This document shows positions 23,101 to 36,688 of a DNA stretch of 64,000 bases, piece after piece. Each line of letters begins with the position of its first letter. Within the stretch, counting starts at the first letter, position 1. The notes beneath the pieces are model-generated. The model was given only the letters and a program-made list of their open reading frames with translations, made no database searches and had not been told where the DNA came from. The stretch is taken from positions 1 through 64,000 of the forward strand of contig WPDH01000156.1 in the NCBI GenBank assembly GCA_019137255.1, read 5' to 3'. The translations under genes and the position numbers were made by a program. The stretch comes from Corinectria fuckeliana (taxonomy: Eukaryota > Ascomycota > Sordariomycetes > Hypocreales > Nectriaceae).

Positions 23101-26100
23101 TGCCATGAGATAGTTGCCGAGTGCCTCATCGAATACAGCATCGTGTTCGGTCGCATGGTCCAACGCATGCTCGTAGTGCTGAATGGCACCCCCGTGGTCT
23201 CTGGACAGCTCTGAAACCTGTGCCTGTAGAAGTTTTGACCAGACGAGGTAGTTGACGTCGGAAACAGTGGACCACTCGTCAATCATCTTGATGAAGGTCT
23301 GCAACTCCTTGATCACCTCTTCAACTTGGGGTGCCAGGCTCTCTGGAGAAGAGAAGGGGTCTTGAATCTGCCTCAGCACCAGGCCAGCCCGAGCCAACCC
23401 GTGGAAGAAAATAATGAGTCTGCTATTGCGAGCTGACCAAAGCATATCTAAGTTGGCAACACATTCCTTACCAATCTCAACGGCACGCTCGTAATGCCCG
23501 TAGAGGAAGAGGGGGATAATCTCAAAGCTTTCATAGAAGATGATTGATCGGTTGCTTTCGTTCTTACAGCCCAGCAGCCAGTTCTTGTATGCTTGGGTGT
23601 TATGGACCTCGTCGGTCATGACCTCGAGTGCATCATGAGTGCGAGTCTTGCCTTGGAGAGCACGAGAGAGTTGTCGGACGCTAATGAGGATGGAGCCGCC
23701 CCTGGAATCAAAGTACCAATTGGGTACCTCTTCACACCCGTACTGGCAGAAGCCCTCTAGGTCTGCGAGATTCTCACCACTGAAGAACTTGAAGACGGCT
23801 GAAATCCCATAGCTGAGGATAGTTGATATCCGATCCCCGGCGACAGCAGCGTATTCCACAGCATCCTCCATCTGGGCAATAATCATAGGCATCGTCAAAT
23901 GAGCGTGTCCAATGCACATCGGATAGAGCATCAAACCTCGGGCTAAAGAAAAGGAGTCCCGAGATTGGTACAGCAACTCTTGTGACATAGTGCCAAGATC
24001 TACCGCGAATTGCGTCATGTTGAAGCGGGACATGGCGATCATGGAGAAGTAGAGGAAGCCCATGCCGGATTGGGGATACGGGCCTCGAGCTAGATGCATC
24101 TCTATCATCATGAGCGTGAGGTGATAGTACCGCAGACCATCGCTCCACCATGCGGCGCTGGTCGTCTCAGATAGGACAGCCCCGATGGATGCAATGCTAG
24201 GGTCGTCCGTTTGTTTATCCGTGAGTAAGTCTGAGCGGTCCATACTTTGAATTTGGACAGAGAGCTTTCCAAACTGTTCATCGCATTTCTGGAAGGTTGG
24301 GTTGTCATCTATCTCGACCCCGAGAGAAATAAGGCAGGCTTTAAGGGAGACTAAAGCGGACTGAGAATCACCATTCTGTGTGTAGATCCTTGATTGCAAG
24401 ACATAGGCTGGTGCCTTGTCGAATGCAGTCTTGGCGTTGTTGAAGACGATGTCAAGTGTTTCGCTGGCGCCTGTGTAATGCCCCATGAACAAATAGCATT
24501 CAGCAGCGCGAAGATATAGCTGCATCGTTTCGTCATACGATGCGTCCTCATTCTCTTCAGTCCAAGGGTTCTCTTGTAGGAGTGAAACTGCGGTGCTGTA
24601 GAATTTCGCAGCAGTTGGTCGGGCACCGTTCTCTGTGGCCGCTTGCGCGCGGTCTGCCAGTAACGTGCGGAAATGACGGCGGTTTGGAACACGCCGCTTG
24701 ATGATATCCACGGCCTCGCAAATATGAGAGGCAGTGCTGTCTCGCTCCTTCGCTTCGGCAGCGTAGTATTTGTGAAGAGTCTGTGCGATGATGAAGTGCA
24801 TCTTCTGAGAGTTGCATTCTTTCAAGGCGGCGGATGCGTGAATGTAACGATCATGAGCGAAACGGAAGCGGTCGTCGGTCTCGCTGGGCACGAGAATATA
24901 GGCCTGTATGGCGGCCTGAAGACCAGCAATAGCTTGACCTTGAGAGTACTTTTTCGTAGAAAGGAGCGTAGAACATGAACCCCATTCCTCGTCATGGTAG
25001 TCGAACTCCCCGCTCATCAAATGGCCAACTAGCTCAAAGGAGAATGTGCCACCAATAAGAGCTGCCCAAGCAAGCAAGATTCGAGCTGCCGCAGGAAGTT
25101 CACTGAGCCGACGCGTGATGAAACTGGTATCGAGGACGTCGTAATCCTTTTCGCCCTTGAACTGCTCAAACAACCTGTCTAGATCATAGTGCCACTGGCT
25201 GTCCCGATAGTCATACCAGATGCATCGTTTTCGATGACATGCGCTCAGCATCTCTCGCATGTAGAACGGGTTTCCTGCCGTCTTGGACTGAATGACGAGG
25301 GCTAGTGAGTGGATTTCTTCTTTCGGCCGAGACAGCGTTGTCGAGACATATTGAACAATGTCATCCTCCGAGAGCGGGGATAGGGCAATATGGGTAACCA
25401 TCGGACCACCAGTACGGGGAAATTCTGCTGATATTGTTAACAACATTTCTAGACTGTGGCATCCTGACAACTTACCATCTGACTCAGGGGGGTAGATGAT
25501 GCTCTGCATCTTCTCTGACGAGAGTTCTTCTGGTCGATAGGTCATGACTATGACCATCTTCATCCTCGCGGTGATCATCTGGGAGATGAGATCCAAGGAT
25601 TCATCATCAGCAAAGTGGAGATCGTCGAGGCAGAAGCAGATGAATTTGTGAGCGGTGAAGACTCTGAGGACATCAAGAAAGACGTTCATCAAACGCACGG
25701 ATTTGGTAGAAGTCCCGGCGCGAAGGAAATCCTGAGAGGATTGAGATGCAATGCTCGGGTTTCGAGCGGACGGCCCGGGAGAAATTCCAGGCGATGAGCC
25801 ACGGCGTTTGCTGCCAGGTCGACTGCCACCCTTGAACCCGAAGTGTTGGGACGAAGAGATGGAGCGTCCCACAGAAACCTCTGGCGGGCCAAGTAAGAAC
25901 TCAGGAAGACCCAAAACGCGGTGTAGCATCGGCCATACTGGGCGGATGAACTGCTTCAGAGTTTGATGGAATGGCGTCTCCGTGTTCCTTTCACCCCACA
26001 CTTGCTTGAACAGGGACGATAGCAGCTTTAGTAGTGGTCCAAATGCCGTCCTTCTTGCGGTGTCGAATTTAGCCGTTGCACAATATCCTCGTCTTCGGGC

Positions 26101-28045
26101 TTCTGCGAGAACACTCTGGACGAGGAAGCTCTTTCCAAGACCACCGGCGCCGGCGATTGTGACCACTTCGCAGTAGTCGCGGCGGCGGAACTTGGCAGAA
26201 CCTAGCTGTCTCGATAGGCTCGAAGAGGACGATTCAACAAGGCTGTGGCGACTCGGGTCGGTACCTAGGCCGTCGACGAGGCTGCGGGTCTCTATTGAGA
26301 CGGACTGATGTCTCTCCCAAGGCCTTGCTGGCCGAGGTAAGGTGCCCGATGGCGACGATGCGATTGTGTCACCGGAGGTCGTCTGAGTATCTGAAGAGAG
26401 CGGGTAGAAGCTATTGCTCTTTGGCAGCTTTGGATCAGATGAGGCAGTTTGAGTAAAGGATCCACTTCGGCGATTGGTTCCGTCTATCGAGCTTGCCCCT
26501 TCGCTGGAAATATCATCGAAGGGGGTCATGTCGTTGGACAGACTAGAGCCATCGGAAAACCGGTTTGCGGCCCCTTTGAGGTTCATGCAATGGCCCTTTG
26601 CAACACGTTCAATGACCTTGACGAGATCTGCACGCTCGCGTTGCCGGCCAATCATGACGGCAGGGAGCATGAAGAACGAGGAGACGTCTTTGGTTCCTAT
26701 CTTCCACTCCTTCAGGGCCAACCAATCTCCGTCGGCAAGGAACTCATGAACTTTGACCAGATCGTGACGAAGCCCGCTCGCTGAATGATACCGCTCAGAC
26801 ACATTTTTGGCTGTGCATTTCTGAATAATCCTCCCAATCACGTCTGGGACATCAATTCGTACAGTGGACACATTTGGTATCCTACGGCCAAGTACTCCTT
26901 GGACAATGTCGAGTGGTGAATCGCCATCATAGACAGGCTTCTGGGTCAAGAGAGTCCAGAACAAGACGCCAAGAGAGTAGATGTCAGTTCGACTATCGGG
27001 CTCTGCTGGCATTCGTCCTGTCTGTTCGGGGCTGATATAAAGCAGCTTATTCTTTGCACCCAGCTGCTTGGAGAGCGTCGACCAACCGGTACTAGTGAGA
27101 CCATGCTCGAAAGACCGGACTCCGGAACCAAACGACATGATCTTGACCTTGTTCTCCTCGGCGTTGAAGTGAAAGGCATCACTGCGGATCTCTCCATGGA
27201 TCATGCCTAGGTTGTGGTGGAGAATCTCGAGGCATTGGGAGACACCAATGGCGAAGTCGAGAAAGTGCTGTAGAGAGATGGGCTCATGCAACTTGGGTTC
27301 GTTCTTGCGGCCAGATGTGAAGGTTTCACCTATCCTGCGTGCCCGATAGAAGGCCGGGCCCATATCAAGCACATTGAGCAGATAGTTGTAACCGGGATGT
27401 TGGTAGATGGCGACGATGACGGCTGCACGGTCGCCCGGAACGGGATTTAGTCTCATTAGGTCCACGGGTTTCACGATGTGTTCGCCCATCGAATCGGACG
27501 TGGCTGCTAGGTTCTTAGCGATATGAAAGGCGCGCTCCTCGCGGAGGGCATGGTAAGAGATGCGGGCAACGACCCGTTCCTCCACATAAGGGGCATCGGG
27601 AGATGTATTGGAGGGTGTGGAGGCTGGAGGGGTCGCTACGGGTAGATCGGTGCCATCACTGGTTGGTGTAGTGCCTATAGGGTCCGAAGAAGACGGACGC
27701 CCAGAGGGAAGCTTCAAGGCGGAGCCGGGACTCGATGCATTGTGCGACGAGCTGGAGGGGGCACCAAACGGGGATACATAACATGTGCCGGAGACATGCC
27801 TGGCGCAACGGGATACATCAGTAAGGCTGAGCCACGAGGAGGGGAGAGAAATGAACAAGGATAGGTGGGGAATCGATGGGGTTCTTGGAACCGTCTCATG
27901 AGAAGTAGACTCACCAGAAATCGTAGGTGGAGTGGAATGGGAGTTCGGCTTCGTCCCAGGTATAGCCGGCTATTTGGTTGAGGCGTTCATACAGTCGGGG
28001 CGGCGGATCGAGAAGGTCTTCGGACATGAGGTTAGCGCTGTCCAT
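20186..28045 (-). CDS. Group X hybrid histidine kinase with N-terminal protein-kinase-like domain
   Basis: Four exons (28045-27915, 27799-25476, 25427-20848, 20800-20186) give 2,549 residues; introns are 115, 48 and 47 nt. Domains in order: protein-kinase-like (~80-370), AAA-type ATPase (~385-800) with Walker A GAGGLGKS (K600) and a Walker-B-like FCLDDLHFAD, a long helical repeat-like region (~1000-1650), GAF (~1690-1840), HisKA with H1948 in SHELRTPLNG, HATPase_c with NSLKF, DTGIGIP and GSGLGLS boxes, and a receiver with phosphoacceptor D2273 in LMDVQMPVLDG, followed by a low-complexity tail of about 200 residues. This is the layout of group X kinases such as S. pombe Mak2 and Mak3 (oxidative stress sensing). 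It should pass phosphate to an Hpt protein and then a response regulator. The kinase-like domain lacks the HRD Asp (HGEIRSD) and the DFG Asp (MSFGSG), so it is probably a pseudokinase. Confidence 0.93.
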
Positions 28046-30317
28046 GTTGGAGCGCGAACTGTGGTACAGGCGGGGGAGTCGGCGTCGGCGTCGGCGTCGG
28101 CAGCGGCAGCAGCAGCAGGAATGGGGGCGCTCTACAGCGCGGGCATTCGCATTCAGTCCGTTATCCAGCCCGGTATGAAGCGCCCATTCTGCGAGGTCGG
28201 TCGGATCGGGGTCGAGAGGGGTGGTGGACGTTGCTGCCAGCGGTCGGCGGTCGACAGCCCGGAAAGGATGCTGGTCTGGCGCTGGATCGACCCGGGACCT
28301 GGAACGACGTCGAGCGTAGTGAGTGGATGGGATGGAGCTCTCGGGAGATCAGATGCGCGTTTGAGGGTGTGGTGGGAGGCAGGCCGGGTGGATCGACAGA
28401 CGGGAGAAGGATGAGGTCAAGCTCACGGAGAACGGTTGAGGCTGTACTATGTAGAAGAAGTGGTGATCGGTGGTGACGGTACGTCGTTAGTGACCTGTTG
28501 GTGGAGTCCTCTTTTTTTTTGACTCGGGGTGGCGGGCGGGCTGGGCTTTCACCGGGCTGATGTTGATTCCAGGTTGACTTGGGTTGCCCAACTTGGCCTG
28601 GGCGGACATGCCTGCATGCCTGGATGGGATTGGGAAAGTGGGAGTTCCACGACAAGGCAGGGGGTCATTCGGGCTTTCTTTCATCACTTCCTCTTTCATG
28701 TTCCCACCTGCCTCTAATTGCTCGATTCAGTTCGTCCCAACTACTAGTACCTACCTAGTAGACTAATCTAGATACTACTACTTAGGTCTACAGCATTAAC
28801 ACTGGGAATTATTGCCCCCACAACTAACCTGGAATACACCCCGTCCGAGTACCCAAAAGCTCAAACACTATATACTACCTGCTACATAGCAAGGTGCGGT
28901 CTTTAGGTAGTAGGAGACACAGACATCTTTACTAGTAATCACTGGGTGCAATGAGGACATGAACAGACGGGGAGCCACCATTGGATTATGGTGAACATGC
29001 ATGTGATACTGTACAGCCATATTTCGACACTGACAATAACGTTGAGAAATAAAGACAAACAACAACAAGCAAGCAAGACGCACAGACCAAGTCCCTGAGA
29101 AAAGAAGCTCTGACCCAGACTACTATACTGTACTAGTAGATAGATAGATAGGTACTACGTAGATAAGCTAGGTGGTATCTATTCATCTAGTCTTAGTAGT
29201 ATGATAACACAGCTCAGCGTATTCTGCACAAGTGGACGACTTCCACACTAGAAAATCACAATACGTCCTTCGGTGGTCCTCGCCGACTACACCGACCTCA
29301 CTCAAGCCCCGCTGACCAAGCCATTTCGTCACCGAGATTTTACGTCAACTACTATCGCCGGGGACATCGCTCGCTCGACTCTGTCAAGTCCCTCTGCGAT
29401 CAGTGCCCATTCAATGATCCTCTCTTCGCCCTGTCAACTGACCGCTTCGCCAGTAGGGCATCAGGCTTCCGCTTGGCTCCCTTGAGTCTGGCATGGCTAG
29501 AAACGCGGCTTATAATTCTCATGTACGACGTAAGTAGGAGATCCCTAGCGGATGACAATTTCGGCTGCTTGGACCCTGTGGCGCTGCTGCCAGTTGACGG
29601 GGGCGCTTACGTTGTTCCACTTCGTTTTGGTTAATTAATGGCTTTCAGGAGTCAATCTGTCGGTGAGTTACTAGTAGCAACGAGCAGGAAAGAGACTGGA
29701 GCCAAGTATCCATCACGCCATGTCTGCTCTGAAAATGCAGGTGCTTGAAGCATCCACTGGGTCTGTCTGCTGTGCTATCAGCTGCTCACTCCAATCTACA
29801 GAGCCTCCCCACCAAGCCCTGCTGTCCCTGCAGCCTTCCCTGTCATGAGTGATGATATAATAAGTGGGGAGGCAGGGGCTACTAGTTACGCCGATGCAAG
29901 GCGACATCACAAATTGAATCATCGACTAAACGTAATTCCGACATGACCATCGTTAGGTAGGTATCAACTAATACTGGCACCAAAAAAGCAGACGGATAAT
30001 AGGATCGTCGTAGACGGAGCAATACTGCCTTATTCCCAGATGCAGGTATATATATATACATAGCAGGATAACCCGTTCATTCATCTACGTAGTAATCTTA
30101 AGTGAGGGACCCGGCTCTATCCTCTATCATGACCCATCTCCATTCGGAGAAGATTTATCCTTGCTCGCTGAGAAACAGCTCCCGCAGCATTTCCTCTTCA
30201 GTTCATTTCCAGATCCTAACCCGTCATATAGACCCCTTATACACATAGCCTCTAGCAAGTTACTCCGCAACACTACACTTACTCCTCAGCTCATACCCTC
30301 GCAGTTCCTTCACCCAC
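28046..30317. other. Upstream region of the histidine kinase gene
   Basis: This stretch contains the promoter and leader of the histidine kinase (-) and the 3' flank of the UDP-galactopyranose mutase gene (-). A GGCGTC/GGCAGC repeat lies at about 28079-28120. From 28735 to 29200 the DNA is rich in CTACTAGTA, ACCTACC and TAGATAGA motifs. Short open frames show no family resemblance. No RNA gene was seen. Confidence 0.5.
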
Positions 30318-32252
30318 TTACTGAGCCTTGGAGGGCTGGCGGCTGTGGGTGGGAATCTCCTTGGCGCCGTTGGCCTGGGGAGCAGGGAAGACGAAGTTCT
30401 GCAACAGGCGCTTCTCGGTGTTCTGGCGGCTGTTGACGAAGTCGGGGTAGTTCAGGGTCAGCTCAACCGCACCGCTGTGGATGGCATCAACGGCCTCTAC
30501 GCCGAGCATGAATGAGTGGTCCTGGTTGCCGACCTCGTATCGCCAGCTGCCGAATCGGCCGCGGGAGTAGATGTCCATATCCTGGAGCTTGGGCAGGATC
30601 TGCTTGAGGGCACCCTCACGCTCCAGAGTAGGAGTGGGGTAACCGTGGTCGAAGGCACGGTGGTAGGTGGACACGATCTCGTCCTCAGGGCGGATCATCT
30701 CAGTGTTGATCAGACCCTGGATGCTGTCCTTGAGGATGTTCTCAACATCGACAGGCTTCAGCTCAGACTGGGAAATCTCCAGCATGATGGACCAGTAGGG
30801 GCCCTTCTTGGGCTCGGAAGACTCAGCCTTCTCACCGTTGGCCAGGTAGAGGGTAGGCAGCTTAGTATCGGCCTGGGGCTGGTTGAAGGGGGAGTAGTTG
30901 GAGAAGATGGTGGCGCGGTAGAAGTTGCAGTTGTCCTCAGGGAAGTACAGCTGGGAACTCGATTAGCATGGTCACCGTTTCGTCCAGAACCAAAGTGTTT
31001 TCGACTTACCCAGCACTTATCACCGATGCGCTCAGGGCGCTCACCCCGAATACCAACACCAATGACGTGGGTAGTGGAGTAGAAGAGCTGCTTAGTGAGG
31101 CTCTGGAGCTCCTGGTTGCCCATCTTCTCGGCGAGGTGGTCAACAGCCATAGTGTTGATGAGCTTGTTGTAGCCAATGGTGGTGCCGTCGGCGAACGAGA
31201 CAATCTTCTTCTCGGCATCAACCTTTGTGACCTCACCGCTCTTGCCAAAGCGCTTCTTCTCCTTGGGGATGGTGTCGGCGACGGCGATCCAGATACCACC
31301 GGTGCCGTCCCGGGCAGGGAATCGGAAGGTGGCGTTGGGACCCCAGTTACCGGCAACCTTGTTCAGGATGACGTTCTTGGTAACGGTCTTGACATCGGGA
31401 GCAGCGACACGCTCACCAAGCCACTGGCATTGCATCTAGACGGCCGAGTCAGCGTTCTAGGTCTGGCTGTTACTGGGAGCAATTGCGAATCTACCTTGGT
31501 GGTGGGAACAGCCCAGACCTTGTAGTTGTAAGGACGCATGAAGATGTCGGCAACGCCCTCACCGGTCATACGCAGAATCCACTCATCGAAGTTCTTGGGC
31601 TTGGTGTTCGCGACACGGCACTCCAGAGCAGAGTCAATGAGGCCGTCAATGCACTTGACCTGGTCGTCCTTGGGGAGCATGGAAATGTTGTTCTGGAAGG
31701 GGTAGGGAACCCAGAGACCCTTGTAGCGGACGTAGGAGATGCGCTGGTGAGTGTACCAGTCGTCGTCCTTGGGGAGGGCCTCGTCGATGCAGTCGTCGAA
31801 GTACTTGTAGTGGGAGAAGATGACATGACCGCCGACATCGTAGAGCTAAGGGATGTCGAATTAGCTGGGCTGCGACGAGACATTGATTTGGGGAGGGGGG
31901 GTTGACTTACGAAGCCTTCAGGGGTGACATCGGTGCTGGCAAGACCACCAGCCTTGTCGGAGGAGTCGACAATGAGCCAAGAAGGGCCGTCCTGGAGAGG
32001 TGGTCAGTAGTGATCTGACTGTGGTTGGAGCTGGCGGTGAGCGCCTACAATGTGGTTCAGTCGCTTGGCAGCACCGAGACCAGTAGGTCCCATGCCAATG
32101 ACGAGGACATCAACGTTACTGAAGAGAGGGAAATGGTCAGCAAGTGCTAGAGTCGAGCATGAGCGGCAACGAGGCGTTTTGCAGCCAAACTGTCGGTGTC
32201 GAAAGGCGGGCGAAGAAGGGGCAATAAGGGGCGCAACTCACACGTCGGCCAT
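30318..32252 (-). CDS. UDP-galactopyranose mutase
   Basis: Six exons (32252-32242, 32118-32049, 31991-31911, 31845-31495, 31435-31010, 30950-30318) give 523 residues, close to the 510 of the Aspergillus fumigatus enzyme. The first coding exon is only 11 nt. The enzyme is a flavoprotein that converts UDP-galactopyranose to UDP-galactofuranose in the cytosol, the donor for galactofuranose in fungal cell-wall glycans. The dinucleotide-binding motif GMGPTG spans residues 12-17. H61 in GGHVIFSH, R180 in LGERVAAP and R325 in FYRATIF match the residues known as H63, R182 and R327 in A. fumigatus. The C-terminal part keeps the RGRFGSWRYEVGNQDHS block. All five introns preserve frame and have good consensus ends. 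Nothing looks broken. Confidence 0.96.
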
Positions 32253-35200
32253 GGTGGGGGAGTTGCAAGGATAGAAGCTTGTTAAAGAAATCTGAGGAGA
32301 GTGTAAGCAGCAGAGCACGCAGACGCCGAGGATTGCAGCGCGAGGGTGACTGGGAAAGAAGAGTGAAGCTTTACAGGACAAGGTGCAGATAGCGAGCGGA
32401 TCGGAGTCCTGTGGTTGCTGTAGATATTGTTTTGGTCGCTGGTGGCTTCCAGGAGGCTGGCAGGAAAAGGAGACGGTGATGGATGGCGGGGCTAAAATTA
32501 TTTTGGAGCCACCAGGGGAGGGTTGCAAAGGGCGCCCCACCCGCTTGGTTTAGGTTGGTTGCTGGTTCAATCTGGTTTGCTGCTTTTTGGTGGTCCAGGT
32601 GGTGGTGCATCCCACCAAGCCCGCCCTTTCACCCCTCCAAGATTTCCCTTTTTCAAGGGGGGGTTCCAGACCGGTTGCACCGTCTCGAGGATGGATAGTG
32701 GCTGGCCCGGTGGACGGTAGTACCGTGTGTCATACTTACGAGCAATCTCAGTAACGGGTATAAGAGTACCTCCTTAAATCAGATCCTGCCTTTTTGCCTT
32801 GCCGGGGGCTTCAGGAGAGTGAATGGAAGTGGAAGCCGCTGTAACGATAGGCGCAATGCAGCAGCCATTCGTGGTTGTCTGCCCGCCCGTCCTCCATCAG
32901 AGGTACCCAGCATTAGGACCCCTCAGGTGGGCAAAGACCGGCAGGCGCTCGCGGAGGGGGTTTGAGTTCCGCAAGTCCCTGGACACTGGTTCGCTAGGGC
33001 GCAACGGGCCCTGTGCCACGGCCGGGAAGCTTGGCTATTTTAGCGCCTATGAGGCTTGCCTTGGCCACTCTTACCATTAGATGGAGCCCCACAAGTGATC
33101 ACATCGACTTTGAGTGCCAGCAACTGGAAATGGATGCTCGTCAGCTTGGAGTTTACGCCGCGCAATGGCCAAATGCCCCCCCTTGAGAACCGAGAAACCC
33201 AGCAAGACCAAGACAGTCACGAAGCAGAAACCAATTGGGCTCGGGGCATCTATTGCTGACGGCTTATCAGGCGCTTTCTCGAAATTATGTTCTGGCCAAG
33301 AGGTCTACTGGCGGCTCTTCAAGATGCTGCGAGGCTGACCGGGTTGATAGCCGCTCGGCCTCGACCCGAGAGAGGTTGCCGCAATTTCCTAAGATGAGGG
33401 CCATTTCCGCGTCTGGTAGGGCTAATAAGCAGCACCTGCTATCATGTATGGTTGCTATGATATGAACACAGTAGATGCTGTGTAGTACTATACGTAGTAC
33501 AAGCGAGCCGGACGTCGGTGGTGGACAAGACCCAATGTCCTGTTTTGGCCACGGTCCTCAAGCACCATCCGTTGACTCGTCACAAACGAAACTTGCCCGA
33601 CCCGGAAATAGTTGCTCCGAATACACCCAAAGTACTCCGTAAGGTAAACTAAGTTACCTAGTTGGTGTTTGAGATTAGTTGGGCAATGGCTCGTGGTGTA
33701 CAGTATGCTCGAAGAACGGGTGCACCCGTGTTCAACGTCGTTAGAAGCACTACTACCTACTCGCACAGGGCACCGCCAAGCAGAGGCCAGATTGTCCTCC
33801 CCCAAGCGCCCTCGATGGACGATCGTGTCCCCAGCCCGTTGACCGTCATCCTGCAGATCGCCTCTAGCTGCTTGGTTGCGTGGGCACAGGAATAGGAGCA
33901 GGGCGACAATCACAACTTAGTGCCCTGAAAACCCCGGCTAGGGGTTCCCAGTTGGGTGGGTGGAGAGAAGTGAAAGTGAGCTTTCCCTCGCAAGCACAAT
34001 CTTCTTCGTGCCAACGACTGGTTGCGGCGCCACCCAAATATTTGTTCAAGCCATCGAGCGCTAGATATGCTGCGTACAGAAAGGAACTGCAATGGTCCCA
34101 GCCAGTTGCCCTATGTATTTGCGTGATGACTATGGTGTCTCCCTTGACCCGCCTCCCTCGTTCAATGCAAACGGTCCGTAAGCTCCGGAACTGCACTCTG
34201 CCACAACAAGAGCAACCGGCCTGGATTGATCTGTGAGACTGGGATTGCAGAGAAGGCCTCGTCAGCACTGTTCGAGAGATGTCAGAGATGCAGGGGCCGT
34301 GGGAGGGATCAGCTGTGCTTCATTATCTTGACGCAGCCGAACTCCAACGCTGGTTTAGCAGAGCCCATGTGTATGCTTCAGGTCTGAAACGCAGAGGCAG
34401 ATCAACGATCATCCTATCCCCTAGTCTTGCAAGCATCGGCATCAACCTTCATTTGGTGAGGTGCGGCGAGGCTTCGTGGTTTTCGTGGGGCTCACGGCCT
34501 TTTGAGGACACAGTACGGCTTTGAGCAAAGCCTGGTTCCAGGGGCTGGCCCTGTGGCAAAAGGAATTGGACATTTGCATCCGACAAACACGACCTTGTCA
34601 ACTTGCTTTGCTACAACAGGTTATTATGCCGGAAACATGGCATTTTATCGGGGCCGCTTTTGGTCAATCCGGGAGGCAGGGAGGTCCTGACTACTGTGTA
34701 CGGCGGGTGAGAGGGATGGATGGAGGGTCCCTTACTCGGGGGTACTGGTACTTTCGCACGGGGACCAAGCAAGTGCATAAACCAGACGTGGAGTAGACCC
34801 CCGGGACTGGGGACGAGACGCCTTTTCAGCTCAGAGTTTCATATTCGTACCCAGTATTCGTACTGTCATGCTCACGCAGCAAGCAATCCACGGATCTGTT
34901 ATAGTGGAAGGCCAAATGTGGCCTGGCGGCATCAGGATGGAGAACGGCAGTGGTAGCGGAGCGGGAGACATCTACACGTGTGCATGTCGACATCTGCGGA
35001 GAGAGAGATGGACAATGCTTGGCTTTGCATCTGAGATTTTGCGATATGTCGGGGTCGAGCTACTGATAAGAGATCTCGTACCCGGCTCGATGAGTCTGCG
35101 AGGTAGATAACTTTCAGTACTAAGTTCTTACATATATAGTAGGTAGCCCGTGTAGTTATCGATCTTCGCGTCCATCTGGGACATCTACTAATTAAGATAC

Positions 35201-36688
35201 GGAAGATTGTAACCCTACGCATGTCTCTCCGCGAAAACTTGTAAATGGCTTTTGACGCATGCGAGGGATACGACTCGTGCGTGGCTTGTGGCTTGCGGCT
35301 TTGATGGATGCGCTTGTTGGTCTCATCAATGTTTAATCCGGGCTTTGTACGAAGTGTTTGTACCAATAGTCTAGACCTAAGTAAGTAGCCCGCCCCGATA
35401 CGTTGAGATACAATAAACAGAGATTCAGCCGAGCCGCTCTCACTTCAGACGAGGCTGGTCCAGCAATCCCGCCGTCTACCTTGCTTCAGACCGGACTTAT
35501 AGTAGTACCACAGGCATAATCTAGTACGTACGAGATTTTGCATCACCGCAAACACGAACCCATGGGAGTTTCCATCGACAAGTTGAAGCCTGCTTGGTAC
35601 GGATATGCTTATACCGGTACTCTCGTCAGTTTAGCACGGCACCGGGGTGGCCGAGGGGCGATCTGCTTTGACGCATCTGGCAAGGACAAAACGCCATTCT
35701 CAGGGGCTTTCCAGGCAGTGACAAAGCCGCCCACATTCCTGTGACCTCTCAACCTCTCATGGAAGCGACTCAAGCCCGCCATCCCGTGTGTGATTGTGTG
35801 GGACACTCAAGTTCTCACACGCTATCCACAATCGGGGCGAGCAGTCGGCGCACCGTGTGAGATGATGAGATCCAGGACACACGGCCGTTCTCCTTATCTA
35901 CCATAGTAATTAAACGAGAACCACAAGTGGGATCTCCCAAACGTGGGTGGATTGATTCGCTAGCTAGGCTTGGGACAGGACGGGCCCCAAGGGTTCCCCC
36001 CTGAATGCATCCAAATGTTCACGTACCGAGTAGACTAGCCTACCTGATCTTCTCCGTCTTCCCCAATGTGTGGTGCCCCGTCGTCAACCCCCTGCACGCG
36101 CGTCCAGCGGCTCGTGTCCGCAGCCCCAGGGGACGTCGGTACCCGTATGTACCTCCACCAGTGCAATCCCTTGGAGTGTGTGTCCGTGTGCGTGTGTGTG
36201 TGTGAGGTGTGCTCCGTCGTCGCCCACTCTCCCTGGGATACCTACGCGCCTGTGTTGGCCTCGCCGTGCCCAATCTCCAAAGAGAGTCCTTTTTTAATTG
36301 CCGCGCCTCACCCTGACCCTGACCCCTAGACTCCATCCCTTTTTCGCTCCTCCTCTTCTTCCTTCTTCTTCCACTTCCAGAACCAGGGACAGTTGTCTTG
36401 CTTTCTTGTTTCTCTTCACCTCTGTCTCTTGCCCCTTGCAAGCTTACCAGCCAAGCTTTTTGCCCGCAAGATCCTTTTTTTCCTTTCTTGGGACAACGTC
36501 TCACCAGGGCCCCGCCAATTGCATATTCCGGCACCCCTCGCTTTTTCTCAAATCCCCCCCTGTTAGGACTCGGCTGTCCGTCCGCTCGTTTGCGCGTCCC
36601 CCTAAAATCTGTCTTCCAGATCCTCTTATCACGACCGTAATCGACGTCGTCCTCCACCCTCACCTCTTCATCTCAACAGTCAATCGCC
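32253..36688. other. 4.4 kb divergent intergenic region
   Basis: It lies between the starts of UDP-galactopyranose mutase (-) and the transporter (+), so it holds both promoters. The part nearest the transporter (about 36290-36680) is pyrimidine-rich, as expected of its leader. A GT-rich run occurs at 36178-36206. Motifs of the GTACGTAGTAC and TACTCCGTA type occur near 33482-33500 and 33627. No frame resembles a known protein. Confidence 0.5.
36178..36206. repeat. (GT)n-rich tract
   Basis: Interrupted GT dinucleotide run in the promoter or leader region of the transporter gene, read directly. Confidence 0.8.

Noticed and set aside
30968..31525. Open frame of 185 codons on the + strand
   Set aside because: Antisense to two exons of UDP-galactopyranose mutase; Val/Leu/Gly-rich shadow without a family pattern.
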